From: CAWUJT01 sp963922715
Lineage (GTDB): Bacteria; Pseudomonadota; Alphaproteobacteria; Rhodobacterales; Rhodobacteraceae
Direction of reading: 5' to 3'
Length of the DNA stretch: 27,488 nt
NCBI GenBank assembly: GCA_963922715.1
Contig: CAWUJT010000014.1
Span: forward strand, 1-27,488
Shown: positions 7,258 to 16,030 of the stretch, piece by piece
How positions within the stretch are numbered: position 1 is the stretch's first letter
How the letters are laid out: the number at the start of each line of letters is the position of its first letter
Made by a program: the position numbers and the translations under genes
The notes under the pieces: generated by a model
The model's database searches: none
What the model saw: the letters and a program-made list of their open reading frames with translations, nothing else
Told to the model about the DNA's origin: nothing

Positions 7258-7767
7258 ATGCCCAATTATCCAACGTCCTTCGACAAAAACGATCTTCTAA
7301 AATGCGCGCGCGGAGACTTGTTCGGCCCCGGCAATGCGCAATTGCCAGAGCCGCCGATGCTGATGATGGATCGCATCACAGACATCTCGGAAGATGCAGG
7401 CCAGCACGGAAAAGGCCATGTGGTGGCAGAGTTCGACATTACACCAGACCTTTGGTTTTTTACCTGCCATTTCCCGGGCAATCCCATTATGCCAGGGTGC
7501 CTTGGCCTAGATGGGCTTTGGCAACTGACAGGGTTTAACCTAGGTTGGCGTGGCTGGCAGGGCCGTGGATATGCACTGGGAGTGGGGGAGGTGAAACTGA
7601 CAGGCATGGTCCGGCCAGATCGTAAATTGCTCACATACAAAGTGGATTTTACCAAAGCCATCCAGACGCGGCGCTTGACGATGGGGGTGGCTGATGGTGT
7701 CGTTGAGGCCGATGGCGAGATTATATATCACGTCAAAGACATGAAAGTGGCGCTCTCTGAGAGCTAA
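7258..7767 (+). CDS. fabA: 3-hydroxydecanoyl-[acyl-carrier-protein] dehydratase / isomerase FabA
   Basis: FabA dehydrates 3-hydroxyacyl-ACP and isomerises trans-2- to cis-3-decenoyl-ACP, the branch point to unsaturated fatty acids by the anaerobic route. The 169-residue length is the family norm. The catalytic His71 in FTCHFPGNPIMPGC and Asp85 in GLDGLWQL correspond to E. coli His70 and Asp84. AAGGA sits 8-12 bases upstream of the ATG. It is divergent from irr, as in relatives, but the usual downstream fabB and fabI are not here: pmbA follows after 89 bases. Confidence 0.95.
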   Translation: MPNYPTSFDKNDLLKCARGDLFGPGNAQLPEPPMLMMDRITDISEDAGQHGKGHVVAEFDITPDLWFFTCHFPGNPIMPGCLGLDGLWQLTGFNLGWRGWQGRGYALGVGEVKLTGMVRPDRKLLTYKVDFTKAIQTRRLTMGVADGVVEADGEIIYHVKDMKVALSES

Positions 7768-7856
7768 GCCCTAGACCAAAGGGTTACGCAAGGCCCCGCT
7801 TGTCTCCCAAAGCAATGCACATTAGGTCTGGACTATTACTTCTATATGCAAAGGGT

Positions 7857-9209
7857 ATGATTGTGTCTCAACAGCTTTCTCAGCTTTCCGATGCTCTGCT
7901 GACGGCGGCGTGCGCTGCTGGCGCAGATGCGGCCGATGCCCTTGCCGTGGACCGCACAGACCTGACTGTTGATGTGCGCGATGGCGCGCTTGAGCAAGCG
8001 GAACGTTCAGAAAGTCTCGATATCGGATTGCGCGTGCTGGTTGGCCAGCGACAGGCCTGTGTTTCCGCATCCGATATCACACCGCAGACCATAGAAGCCA
8101 TGGCAGAGCGTGCCGTTGCCATGGCCCGTGAAACCCCAGAGGACCCCTATATCGGATTGGCGCCGCCTGAAGACTTGGCACAAGACTGTGATCCAGCCCG
8201 TCTTGAATTGGCAGACCCAAGCCCGCCACCTTCCCCTAAAGCCTTAGAGGACATGGCCGCCAGAGCGGAAGCCCAGGCTTTGAGTTTTAACGGCATATCC
8301 CAAGTCTCAAACGCTTCTGCAGGTTATGGCAAGAGCACCTTCCACTTGGCCACAACCACAGGGTTTTCCGCCGGTTACACCCGCACAAGCACGGGACTTT
8401 CTGTTGTGGCGATCACAGGGGACGGCACAACAATGCAGCGGGACTATTACGGGGACCAGCGTTGCTTTGCCGATGATTTGGAAAGCCCTGAAGACATTGG
8501 AAGGATTGCGGCCGAGCGCACTCTGGCCCGTACAGGGGCACAAAAACCCCCAACCGGCACCTATCCCGTTGTGTTTGATGAGCGAATTGCGAGCTCTCTG
8601 ATTGGTCATCTTCTCTCTGCAATCAACGGTGTGGCGATTGCACGTGGGGCGAGTTTTCTGCGCGACGCACTGGGGGACCCTGTGCTGCCAAAAGGGATGT
8701 ATTTACATGAGAATCCTACACTTCCCCGCCGTGGTGGGTCGAAGCCGTTTGATGGTGAAGGTCTACCAACCAGTGCCCGTGATATTGTCGCCGACGGTAT
8801 TCTTCAGGGGTGGATACTTGATCTTGCAACGGCCCGTAAACTCGGCCTGAACAGCACGGCGCATGCCGCGCGCGGGACATCGGCACCACCCTCGCCCCAA
8901 GCGGGCAATGTTGTCTTGACACAAGGTGACAAAAGTCATGCTGAGTTACTCAAAGACATGGGAACCGGGCTTTTGATCACCTCTATGATTGGCAGCACGA
9001 TAAATCCAAATACAGGTGATTATTCGCGCGGCGCCATAGGTCATTGGGTGGAAAACGGCGACATCGCCTATCCCGTGCACGAATGCACGGTGGCTGGAAA
9101 CTTGCGCGATATGTTGGCCCGTTTGGTGCCAGCCAATGATGCCCGCCTTCACCTCAGCCGCGCGGTGCCCTCCCTTCTTGTTGAGGGCCTGACGATTGCA
9201 GGAACTTGA
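7857..9209 (+). CDS. pmbA: TldD/PmbA (TldE) family metalloprotease subunit
   Basis: This 450-residue protein matches the PmbA/TldE half of the TldD-TldE protease, which in E. coli degrades unfolded peptides and matures microcin B17. It shows the N-terminal SDALLTAACAAGADAADAL region, the central AGYTRTSTGLSVVAITGDG, and the C-terminal VHECTVAGNLRDML plus SLLVEGLTIAG typical of the family. No HExxxH zinc motif is seen, fitting TldE rather than TldD. I use the ATG at 7857 because similarity begins there; the frame is open to a TTG at 7800. It heads a run of plus-strand genes through lpxK, with its stop inside the next gene's start region. Confidence 0.87.
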   Translation: MIVSQQLSQLSDALLTAACAAGADAADALAVDRTDLTVDVRDGALEQAERSESLDIGLRVLVGQRQACVSASDITPQTIEAMAERAVAMARETPEDPYIGLAPPEDLAQDCDPARLELADPSPPPSPKALEDMAARAEAQALSFNGISQVSNASAGYGKSTFHLATTTGFSAGYTRTSTGLSVVAITGDGTTMQRDYYGDQRCFADDLESPEDIGRIAAERTLARTGAQKPPTGTYPVVFDERIASSLIGHLLSAINGVAIARGASFLRDALGDPVLPKGMYLHENPTLPRRGGSKPFDGEGLPTSARDIVADGILQGWILDLATARKLGLNSTAHAARGTSAPPSPQAGNVVLTQGDKSHAELLKDMGTGLLITSMIGSTINPNTGDYSRGAIGHWVENGDIAYPVHECTVAGNLRDMLARLVPANDARLHLSRAVPSLLVEGLTIAGT

Positions 9210-9963
9210 CCTTCTGATTGATGCCGCAAAAGCGGGGGTTGAGATTGCACGGCGTCATTTTAAGAGCAATCCAAAGGTTTGGGAAAAAGAAGACGGGACT
9301 GGTCCAGTGACCCAGGCCGATCTAGAGGTGAATGCCTGTCTTGAACAAAAGCTTCGGACGGCGCGGCCAGACTATGGGTGGATGAGCGAGGAAAGCCCAG
9401 ATGATCCGGCAAGGCATGCGGCTGATCGCACCTTTATCGTCGATCCACTCGATGGGACGCGTGCCTTTATCGAAGGCTCTCGCGATTTTGCTATTGCGAT
9501 GGCTGTTGTGGCCCGAGGAAACCCTGAAAGTGCGGTCATCGCGTTGCCAGCAAGGGACATGATTTTTACCGCAACCCTGGGCGGTGGGGCGCATCTGAAT
9601 GGTGAACCATTACGCCCTGAACCACGAACCGCTTTGGAAGGGGCGCATGTTTTGACCACGCGTCAGACATTATTCCCTGAACATTGGACAGCGCTGCCGC
9701 CGGTGACACGTCACTTTCGGTCTTCTTTGGCCTACCGTATGGCTTTGGTGGCCCAGGGACGGTTTGACGCGATGCTGACCCTAAAGGCATCCTGGGAATG
9801 GGACATCGCGGCGGGCGCTTTGATCGCGTCCGAGGCCCATATGCGGGTGACGGACCGCTATGGACAAAAACTTCGGTTCAACACACCTCAGCGACAGGTG
9901 AATGGGGTTGTCGCGGGCGCACCGGCTGTGCAGTCTGGCCTGTTGCGTCGGTTGAAAGCTTGA
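9196..9963 (+). CDS. Inositol monophosphatase-fold phosphatase, CysQ-like (3'(2'),5'-bisphosphate nucleotidase)
   Basis: This 255-residue Mg-dependent phosphatase has the metal-binding motifs SEES (64-67), DPLDGT (83-88) and WDIAAG (about 202-207). These define the IMPase/FBPase/CysQ superfamily. The SEES variant and DGTRAF, rather than GEE and DGTTNF, favour the CysQ-like group, which hydrolyses 3'-phosphoadenosine 5'-phosphate. The proposed TTG start overlaps the pmbA stop by 14 bases, implying coupled translation. The next genes are DUF4170 and waaA, a frequent Rhodobacterales order. A second, SuhB-like paralogue lies at 23256-24053. Confidence 0.83.
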   Translation: MQELDLLIDAAKAGVEIARRHFKSNPKVWEKEDGTGPVTQADLEVNACLEQKLRTARPDYGWMSEESPDDPARHAADRTFIVDPLDGTRAFIEGSRDFAIAMAVVARGNPESAVIALPARDMIFTATLGGGAHLNGEPLRPEPRTALEGAHVLTTRQTLFPEHWTALPPVTRHFRSSLAYRMALVAQGRFDAMLTLKASWEWDIAAGALIASEAHMRVTDRYGQKLRFNTPQRQVNGVVAGAPAVQSGLLRRLKA

Positions 9964-10018
9964 CGGGCCGTGTTCCCAATCTATGCTGTGCACAAATTTG
10001 AAATTCGGGAGTAAAGCT

Positions 10019-10264
10019 ATGGTTCAACGTCTGCATCTCGTCTTTGGGGGTGAATTGATCGATCCACAGAAAACAACGTTCAGAGATGTGGATGATATTC
10101 ATATCGTTGGCCTGTTTCCGGATTATGAAACCGCCCATGCCGCTTGGAAGGCCGAAGCACAGCGGACGGTCGATAACGCCCATATGCGCTATTTCATTGC
10201 GCATATTCACCGTTTGCGAGACGAGGAAAGCGAAGCCAGCCCGACAGAGGAGCTTGACGTCTAA
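10019..10264 (+). CDS. DUF4170 domain-containing protein
   Basis: A small cytoplasmic protein of 81 residues with the pattern VFGGELIDP, GLFPDYETAHAAWKAEAQRTVDNA and YFIAHIHRL, which I recognise as DUF4170, a short family found next to waaA in alphaproteobacteria. Its function is not known. The ATG at 10019 is preceded by CGGGAG about 7 bases upstream. It ends 3 bases before waaA, so it belongs to the same operon and may have an accessory part in lipopolysaccharide synthesis or only share expression. Confidence 0.8.
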   Translation: MVQRLHLVFGGELIDPQKTTFRDVDDIHIVGLFPDYETAHAAWKAEAQRTVDNAHMRYFIAHIHRLRDEESEASPTEELDV

Positions 10265-10267
10265 CAC

Positions 10268-11557
10268 ATGGCCCGCTCACTGAGCCTTTGGGCGTATCTC
10301 CTCTGGGCCGCGCAGGCAAAAACATTTGCCGAGCGCAAACTGGCGGAGCGTTTGGCTGAGGGCAAAGAAGATGCCACCCGCCTAAATGAACGCCGCGGTA
10401 TCACTGAAAAGGCCCGCCCAAAGGGTCAACTGATCTGGTTTCATGCTGCCTCTGTCGGGGAAGCTCTGTCCACCCTAGAGCTTATGCGACAGATTAAAGC
10501 AGACCGCCCATTGGTCCACTTTCTGATGACAACGGGCACGGTGACCTCTGCGGCGCTTATGGCAAAGCGATTGCCGAAAGATGCTGTGCATCAATACGCA
10601 CCTCTTGATGTTAAAAGTTACGTGACGCGCTTTCTCGATCATTGGCAGCCTGATCTTGCCATTTGGATCGAGAGCGAGTTCTGGCCCGGCATGTTGCATT
10701 GGACCCATGCCCGTGGCATCCCGATGGCTTTGATCAATGCGCGCCTCTCGGAACAGAGTTACAGGCGGTGGCGGTTTTTCCCCATAGCAGCGCGGTCATT
10801 GCTTCGGCGCTTTCAGGTTGTCTTGGCCCAAGACACTGTCACAGCCGATCGCCTGCGCTGGCTTGGCGTTTTGAACACATCTTTGTCGGTCAGTGGGACG
10901 CTGAAAGAAGGGGCCAGGGCTTTGCCTTACGACACAACAGAGCATGACCGGCTTTCCCTAGCTTTTGCCGGCCGTCCCCGTTGGCTTGCAGCCTCAACCC
11001 ATGAGGGAGAGGAACGCCTGGTCGCAGAAGCCCATTTGCAGGCCGCGAAACTGTCCTATAGGCTTTTGCTAATTCTAGCCCCCCGGCACCCAGAACGGGG
11101 CAATGAGATTGTCGCATCACTTCGCCGTCAAGGGTTACGCGTGGCACAACGCACAAAAGGCGAAGCCATCACGCGCGAGACACAGGTGTATGTGGTGGAT
11201 ACCCTTGGTGAAATGGGGCTTTGGTTTCGTCTGGCACCTATCAGCTTTATGGGGGGCTCGTTGGTGCCAATCGGCGGTCATAATCCTTTTGAACCGGCGG
11301 CTTTGGGATCAGCTATCTTGGCGGGCCCAAATGTGCAAAACTTCCAGGACATCTATGATCGGTTGTCTAAGGCAGAGGCTGTGAAAGTCGTTGACGATGT
11401 GGAAAGTCTGGCCCAGGCGCTGTCTGCAACTTTGGAACCTGACGAAGCCGCCCGTATGGCCCATGCCGCTTGGGAAGTGGTGTCGGAGGGCAGTGACGCC
11501 TTGGAGATCACAACGAACGCGCTTTTGCGCCTTATGGATCAAAGGGCAAGGGACTGA
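10268..11557 (+). CDS. waaA: 3-deoxy-D-manno-octulosonic acid (Kdo) transferase WaaA/KdtA
   Basis: WaaA adds Kdo from CMP-Kdo to the lipid A precursor on the inner face of the cytoplasmic membrane. The 429-residue product has the GT30 hallmarks: IWFHAASVGEALSTLEL near 57-73, the acidic ESEFWPGM near 137-144, and the C-terminal GT-B segment FMGGSLVPIGGHNPFEPAALG. A hydrophobic N-terminal segment (LSLWAYLLWAAQAK) fits membrane association. Its stop shares one base with the lpxK start (TGATG), so the two consecutive lipid A genes are translationally coupled. Confidence 0.95.
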   Translation: MARSLSLWAYLLWAAQAKTFAERKLAERLAEGKEDATRLNERRGITEKARPKGQLIWFHAASVGEALSTLELMRQIKADRPLVHFLMTTGTVTSAALMAKRLPKDAVHQYAPLDVKSYVTRFLDHWQPDLAIWIESEFWPGMLHWTHARGIPMALINARLSEQSYRRWRFFPIAARSLLRRFQVVLAQDTVTADRLRWLGVLNTSLSVSGTLKEGARALPYDTTEHDRLSLAFAGRPRWLAASTHEGEERLVAEAHLQAAKLSYRLLLILAPRHPERGNEIVASLRRQGLRVAQRTKGEAITRETQVYVVDTLGEMGLWFRLAPISFMGGSLVPIGGHNPFEPAALGSAILAGPNVQNFQDIYDRLSKAEAVKVVDDVESLAQALSATLEPDEAARMAHAAWEVVSEGSDALEITTNALLRLMDQRARD

Positions 11558-12528
11558 TGCCGCGCGCCCCTGGATTTTGGTATCGTCCGCCTGGTCCCAA
11601 GGCTTGGGCTTTGCAACCCTTGGCCGCAATTTACGCGGCTGGGACAGCATGGCGGCTTGCCCGGCGTTCTGGGATGCGCCTGAGCGTGCCAGTGATCTGT
11701 GTCGGCAACTTGACCGCAGGCGGGACTGGCAAAACACCCACCGTGATTGCTCTGACCCAGCGGCTAACCTCTTGGAATATCCGGGTTCATGTCGTCTCTC
11801 GCGGGTATGGCGGGCGTGAAAAAGGCCCTATACGTGTCGATCCCAAGTATCAAAGTGCTGGCGATGTGGGGGATGAACCGCTGTTGATGTCGGCCTTTGC
11901 CCCCGTTTGGGTGGCACGGGATCGGGCCGCGGGCGCGGCGGCGGCTGTGAACGATGGGGCACAAGCCATTCTCCTGGATGATGGGTTCCAAAATCCAAGC
12001 CTTTTCAAAGATATGTCGATTATCGTGGTCGATGCGCGCTTTGGGTTTGGCAACGGTCTGGTCATACCGTCTGGCCCCTTGCGAGAACCTGTCGATGTCG
12101 GTCTTGCGCGTACAGATTTTGTGCTCAGTCTTGGGACATCAGAACAGCAGAATAATCTGCCACTGCCAGACAGCACCAAACGCCTGAAAGGTGCGCTGAG
12201 GCCTTTAGAGACGGGTATGAATTGGCAGGGGCTTGCGGTCTATGCTTTTGCGGGCATTGGGTTTCCAGAAAAGTTTTTTCAAACACTACGTGAATTAGGC
12301 ACGGATTTACGCGGCCAAGTTGCGTTAGCCGATCACCAGCCGTTGACACCGCTGCTGTTGTCGCGCTTACAATCGGAGGCCGAACGTTGCGGTGCGCAAC
12401 TTGTCACAACCGAAAAAGATGCTGTGCGTTTGCCGAAAGGCTATAGGCCAACTGTCCTGACCCTGCCTGTCAGAGTGACCTTAGAAAACTGGGATGCGTT
12501 GGATGCGGCGCTCAAAAAGTTGTTTTAG
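11557..12528 (+). CDS. lpxK: Tetraacyldisaccharide 4'-kinase LpxK
   Basis: LpxK phosphorylates the 4' position of the tetraacyldisaccharide to give lipid IVA, a substrate for WaaA. The 323-residue length is normal. The Walker A loop is unmistakable as GNLTAGGTGKTP (50-61), and LLDDGFQNPSL later in the protein carries the catalytic DDGFQ motif. The N-terminal stretch with hydrophobic face fits membrane attachment. It is the last gene of the pmbA-to-lpxK run and overlaps the end of the convergent dsbA gene by four bases. Confidence 0.95.
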   Translation: MPRAPGFWYRPPGPKAWALQPLAAIYAAGTAWRLARRSGMRLSVPVICVGNLTAGGTGKTPTVIALTQRLTSWNIRVHVVSRGYGGREKGPIRVDPKYQSAGDVGDEPLLMSAFAPVWVARDRAAGAAAAVNDGAQAILLDDGFQNPSLFKDMSIIVVDARFGFGNGLVIPSGPLREPVDVGLARTDFVLSLGTSEQQNNLPLPDSTKRLKGALRPLETGMNWQGLAVYAFAGIGFPEKFFQTLRELGTDLRGQVALADHQPLTPLLLSRLQSEAERCGAQLVTTEKDAVRLPKGYRPTVLTLPVRVTLENWDALDAALKKLF

Positions 12529-13199
12529 GTGTCGAGGGCCGCGTCGATTATCACACTGAGTTGTTCAAGATTGCGGTTGCCGGAATAAGACTCGCCATCA
12601 ATAATAAATGTCGGTGTTCCGGTAACATTATCACGCTCAGCATTCTGGCGGTAGCGCGCCACCAAAGCCTCCGCCAGGGGGGCGTCTTGCATGCAGGCAT
12701 CAAGTGTTTCTTGATCAAGCCCTGCTTGCAGGCCCAGCTTTTGCAAAGCTGTGGCGACATCGACAGGATCGCCTGCGCGGCTCCACTCCGCCTGTGTTTG
12801 ATAGATCAGATCGACCAGACCGAAATACCGCGCCTCCCCGCCACAACGGGCAAGCAGACCAGCCCACAAAGCATACCGATCGAAATAGACTTCTCGATAG
12901 GTGAAATGAACTTTGCCGGTGTCGATATATTTCGTGCGAAAATCTTTGAAGGTGTCGTTGTGGAAATTGCCACAATGGCCACATGTGAAGGAGGCATATT
13001 CAATCATCTTCACGGGCGCATTGACATCGCCCAGGGTAAAATCCTCAACCTCTATGGATGGCGCTTCTTGTGCAGAGGCGCTGATATCCAGAAAATTTGG
13101 AAGGTCTTCAGGACCCTTTCGGGCGGTTGGCCAAAAGGCATAGGCGCTTCCGATGCTCAATGCACCCAATCCAATCAAGGCGTCCCGACGATTTAGCAT
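12525..13199 (-). CDS. DsbA-family thiol:disulfide oxidoreductase
   Basis: A 224-residue thioredoxin-fold protein with the redox motif CGHC at 73-76 and a cis-proline loop NVTGTPTFIIDG. The insertion of a helical domain between the two halves fits the DsbA/DsbG group rather than plain thioredoxin. The N-terminus NRRDALIGLGALSIGSAYA has a twin arginine followed by a hydrophobic stretch, so it is exported, possibly by Tat, and acts in the periplasm. It follows the DUF721 gene by 18 bases on the same strand and probably shares its promoter; it converges on lpxK. Confidence 0.88.
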   Translation of the reverse strand: MLNRRDALIGLGALSIGSAYAFWPTARKGPEDLPNFLDISASAQEAPSIEVEDFTLGDVNAPVKMIEYASFTCGHCGNFHNDTFKDFRTKYIDTGKVHFTYREVYFDRYALWAGLLARCGGEARYFGLVDLIYQTQAEWSRAGDPVDVATALQKLGLQAGLDQETLDACMQDAPLAEALVARYRQNAERDNVTGTPTFIIDGESYSGNRNLEQLSVIIDAALDT

Positions 13200-13217
13200 G
13201 TGATCACTCCACGTATC

Positions 13218-13712
13218 TTATCTGTTTTTTGATATGATGTTGGTCCCAAGTCGTTCAAGGGCCGCACGTAATCCTTCGTGTTGAATTTGCGCTGTATGCG
13301 CTGCGGCGGCCTTCTTTGCTTCGGGAGAAGGAACAAGTTTTTGAGGTGCTTGCCGCGTCAAAAACATGGCTTGCCCTTCCGCAAAGCCCGTTGGTGCGGT
13401 TTGAATAACGCGAATATGGGCAATCGCATTGTATCCATAACAGGCATTAATTCTGTCGCGCAACTTGGGTTCTTCCATCTTCAGCACAGGCGCGTAAGAG
13501 CCCGTGGTGAGAACCACCAAAGTTGCCCCAAAATCGCCGCGTTTGTATTTGACCTCAATCGGGTTACATTTCTGTGCGATGTCCTGCCCTGCAATCTCCG
13601 CCCAATACGTCAGCAGTTTGGCCTCTGTGAAGCCTCTGGCTTCACTGGCAACGCGTATCTGCTTGCCGATCAACCGGCCTGTTTGACGAAATCCCTTGCC
13701 TGGGCGCGACAC
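13218..13712 (-). CDS. DUF721 domain-containing (DciA-like) protein
   Basis: This 164-residue protein contains the DUF721 signature, with ARGFTEAKLLTYWAEIAGQDIA, KCNPIEVKYKRGDFGATLVV and the RDRINACYGYNAIAHIRVI segment. The DciA family, built on this domain, loads the replicative helicase DnaB in bacteria without DnaC or DnaI, so a replication role is plausible. The N-terminus is basic (RPGKGFRQTGRLIGKQIR). The gene is divergent from mutY and upstream of dsbA, a frequent Rhodobacterales order. The family call is fairly safe; the helicase-loading role is inferred. Confidence 0.8.
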   Translation of the reverse strand: MSRPGKGFRQTGRLIGKQIRVASEARGFTEAKLLTYWAEIAGQDIAQKCNPIEVKYKRGDFGATLVVLTTGSYAPVLKMEEPKLRDRINACYGYNAIAHIRVIQTAPTGFAEGQAMFLTRQAPQKLVPSPEAKKAAAAHTAQIQHEGLRAALERLGTNIISKNR

Positions 13713-13790
13713 AGATCTTTATCCTCTCCCATTAACTTTTGTTTATCCTATATCTTTAGAAGTCTCCAGGAAACAAGGACCTGCTCAACA

Positions 13791-14822
13791 ATGCGTGATG
13801 ACCTCAGCCCCGCACTGCTCTCTTGGTATGATCTTCATGCACGTGTTCTGCCGTGGCGGGTAGGGCCAGAGGACCGAAAGCGCGGGCGCAGACCGGACCC
13901 ATATGGCGTGTGGCTTTCCGAGATTATGCTTCAACAAACCACGGTGGCGGCGGTCCGCAGCTATTGGACCACGTTTATGGCACGCTGGCCGCATGTCAAA
14001 GCCCTTGCCGATGCCGACGATGATGCGGTCATGGCCGCTTGGGCTGGACTGGGGTATTACGCGCGGGCGCGGAATTTATTGAAATGCGCGCGCGTCATAG
14101 CAGCAGAACATGATGGTCAATTCCCTCAAACAGAAGAGGCGTTACGCAAACTTCCCGGTATTGGGCCCTATACAGCGGCCGCCATCGCCGCTATCGTCTT
14201 TGATCGCCAGGCCACCGTGGTGGATGGAAATGTAGAGCGGGTGATCTCTCGTCTTTATGAGATCGACATCCCGCTGCCGAAAAGCAAAGCAAAAATTACA
14301 GAAATCGCAGAACAGCTGACACCTTCTGAGCGCCCAGGTGATTATGCTCAGGCGATGATGGATCTTGGGGCAACCCTCTGCACGCCACGCACCCCGGCAT
14401 GTGGGCTTTGCCCGGTATCAAAGACCTGTCGCGCGCGCGCATCGGGACGGCAGGTTGACTACCCTGTAAAAGCCACAAAAAAAGAAAAACCCGTGCGAAA
14501 AGGGCACACCTATATTGCTTATGGCATGAAAGGTTATCTTCTGGAACGGCGGGCAAATAAGGGCCTGCTTGGCGGCATGCTGGGCTTTCCAGGCAGTGAA
14601 TGGAGCGCATCGCCCGCACCAAGCCCGCCCTTTGTTGCACACTGGCAAGAGATTGGCACAGTGCGGCATACTTTCACGCATTTCCACCTTATCCTGACGA
14701 TCCATATCGCCCCCGCACTTCAGTGTATTGCCTTGCAACCTGTCGTTCGAGACGATTTGCCAAGCGCGTTCCGAAAAGCCTTTGATCTGGCGAAGTCACA
14801 TATTGAGGTTGGCTCGCAATAA
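13791..14822 (+). CDS. mutY: A/G-specific adenine DNA glycosylase MutY
   Basis: MutY removes adenine mispaired with 8-oxoguanine. The 343-residue product has catalytic Glu44 in LSEIMLQQT, the helix-hairpin-helix LPGIGPYTAAAIAAI (121-135), and Asp145 in VVDGNVERV. The four-cysteine [4Fe-4S] ligands C197, C204, C207 and C213 have the exact C-x6-C-x2-C-x5-C spacing. A C-terminal NUDIX-like domain that reads 8-oxoG follows (GLLGGMLGFPGSEW, then a VRHTFTHFHL segment). I chose the ATG at 13791 because upstream residues are not MutY-like and an AAGGAC sequence precedes it. It is divergent from DUF721 and followed by alkB after 36 bases. Confidence 0.95.
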   Translation: MRDDLSPALLSWYDLHARVLPWRVGPEDRKRGRRPDPYGVWLSEIMLQQTTVAAVRSYWTTFMARWPHVKALADADDDAVMAAWAGLGYYARARNLLKCARVIAAEHDGQFPQTEEALRKLPGIGPYTAAAIAAIVFDRQATVVDGNVERVISRLYEIDIPLPKSKAKITEIAEQLTPSERPGDYAQAMMDLGATLCTPRTPACGLCPVSKTCRARASGRQVDYPVKATKKEKPVRKGHTYIAYGMKGYLLERRANKGLLGGMLGFPGSEWSASPAPSPPFVAHWQEIGTVRHTFTHFHLILTIHIAPALQCIALQPVVRDDLPSAFRKAFDLAKSHIEVGSQ

Positions 14823-14858
14823 GCTTAGTAACGATAGGCGAAACTCATGGAGAACTCT

Positions 14859-15992
14859 ATGATCTCTGCAAAAGATATGGCTCATATCGCGCGCGCGCTA
14901 CCGTTTTGGGTATCCTTACTTTTTGTTCCTTTGATTGCAATTGCTGCAGTCAACGGGGGGTGGTGGATCGCAATCGTGCCACTTTATGCTTGGGCCGGTT
15001 TTACTATCCTAGATACCTTAACCGATCTCAACCAAGAAAACGCAGACCCGGAAACACCCCGCAAAGCCCTCACCTGGTATCGATTGATCACACTTATATG
15101 GGGACCAATTCAATTTTGCATCCTTTTTGCAGTGATCTATTACGGCACACGCGCAGATCATTTAAGCACAAGAGAATTGATTGCGCTTTTGGGTGGTGTC
15201 GGTTTGATTACTGGTGCAATTGGGATCAATTACGCGCATGAACTTATGCACCAAAGATCGAGACTTGAGCGATGGATGGCCGATCTGCTGCTTGCGATGG
15301 TCCTCTACAGCCACTTTCGCTCTGAACATCTGCTGGTGCACCACCGGTATGTTGGCACACCGCGCGACCCAGTCACAGCACGTTATAACGAAAATTTTTT
15401 TCACTATTTCATTCGCGTTCTTTGGCATTGTCCGCAATCCGCCTTCAAAGCAGAGGCCAGTATGTTGGCCCGCAAAAATCGCCCCTGGTATGATCGCAGC
15501 AATCCGTTCTGGAGGTATATACTGCTCCAGACAACAATGTTGGGATTAAGCATGTTGCTGGGCGGTTTTCTGGGATTGGTCTTGTTTATATTCCAGGCTT
15601 TTGTGGCGATCCTGTTTTTAGAACTTGTCAATTACGTCGAACACTACGGGCTTACACGCCGTCATATTAGAGACGGTAAATACGAACCGGTCAGGCCACA
15701 TCACTCCTGGAATGCAGCGCATCGCGGGACAAATTGGCTTTTAATCAATCTTCAGCGGCATTCGGATCATCATTACAAACCAGATCGCCCCTTCCCTTTG
15801 CTGCAAACCTACGATGAAAAAACAGCGCCCCAGTTGCCCTTTGGTTACCCCCTAATGACTGCGCTGGCTATCATCCCACCCTTATGGCGCAGAGTGATGA
15901 ACCCAAAGGTGCGCGCATGGCGCAAATATCACTACCCAGACATAGAAGACTGGACACCGTATAAAACAGGCACAACCCCGATGCCACGATAG
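14859..15992 (+). CDS. alkB: Alkane 1-monooxygenase (AlkB-type membrane di-iron hydroxylase)
   Basis: AlkB oxidises medium- or long-chain n-alkanes to 1-alkanols in the cytoplasmic membrane, taking electrons from rubredoxin. The product of about 377 residues has several transmembrane segments near the N-terminus and the conserved histidine clusters HELMH (about 127-131), EHLLVHHRYVGT (about 156-167) and LQRHSDHH, plus the AlkB signature NYVEHYGL. I prefer the ATG at 14859, which has GGAG 6 bases upstream; an in-frame ATG at 14847 is possible. No rubredoxin domain is fused, and no rubredoxin, rubredoxin reductase or alkane regulator gene is nearby, so electrons must come from partners encoded elsewhere. 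Confidence 0.92.
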   Translation: MISAKDMAHIARALPFWVSLLFVPLIAIAAVNGGWWIAIVPLYAWAGFTILDTLTDLNQENADPETPRKALTWYRLITLIWGPIQFCILFAVIYYGTRADHLSTRELIALLGGVGLITGAIGINYAHELMHQRSRLERWMADLLLAMVLYSHFRSEHLLVHHRYVGTPRDPVTARYNENFFHYFIRVLWHCPQSAFKAEASMLARKNRPWYDRSNPFWRYILLQTTMLGLSMLLGGFLGLVLFIFQAFVAILFLELVNYVEHYGLTRRHIRDGKYEPVRPHHSWNAAHRGTNWLLINLQRHSDHHYKPDRPFPLLQTYDEKTAPQLPFGYPLMTALAIIPPLWRRVMNPKVRAWRKYHYPDIEDWTPYKTGTTPMPR

Positions 15993-16030
15993 CAGCTTAC
16001 GTCTGCCGACGTTACACATTAGAAAGAGGT

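Noticed and set aside
13278..13790. Long upstream extension of the mutY frame
   Set aside because: It is the antisense of DUF721 and has no MutY similarity; MutY starts normally at 13791.
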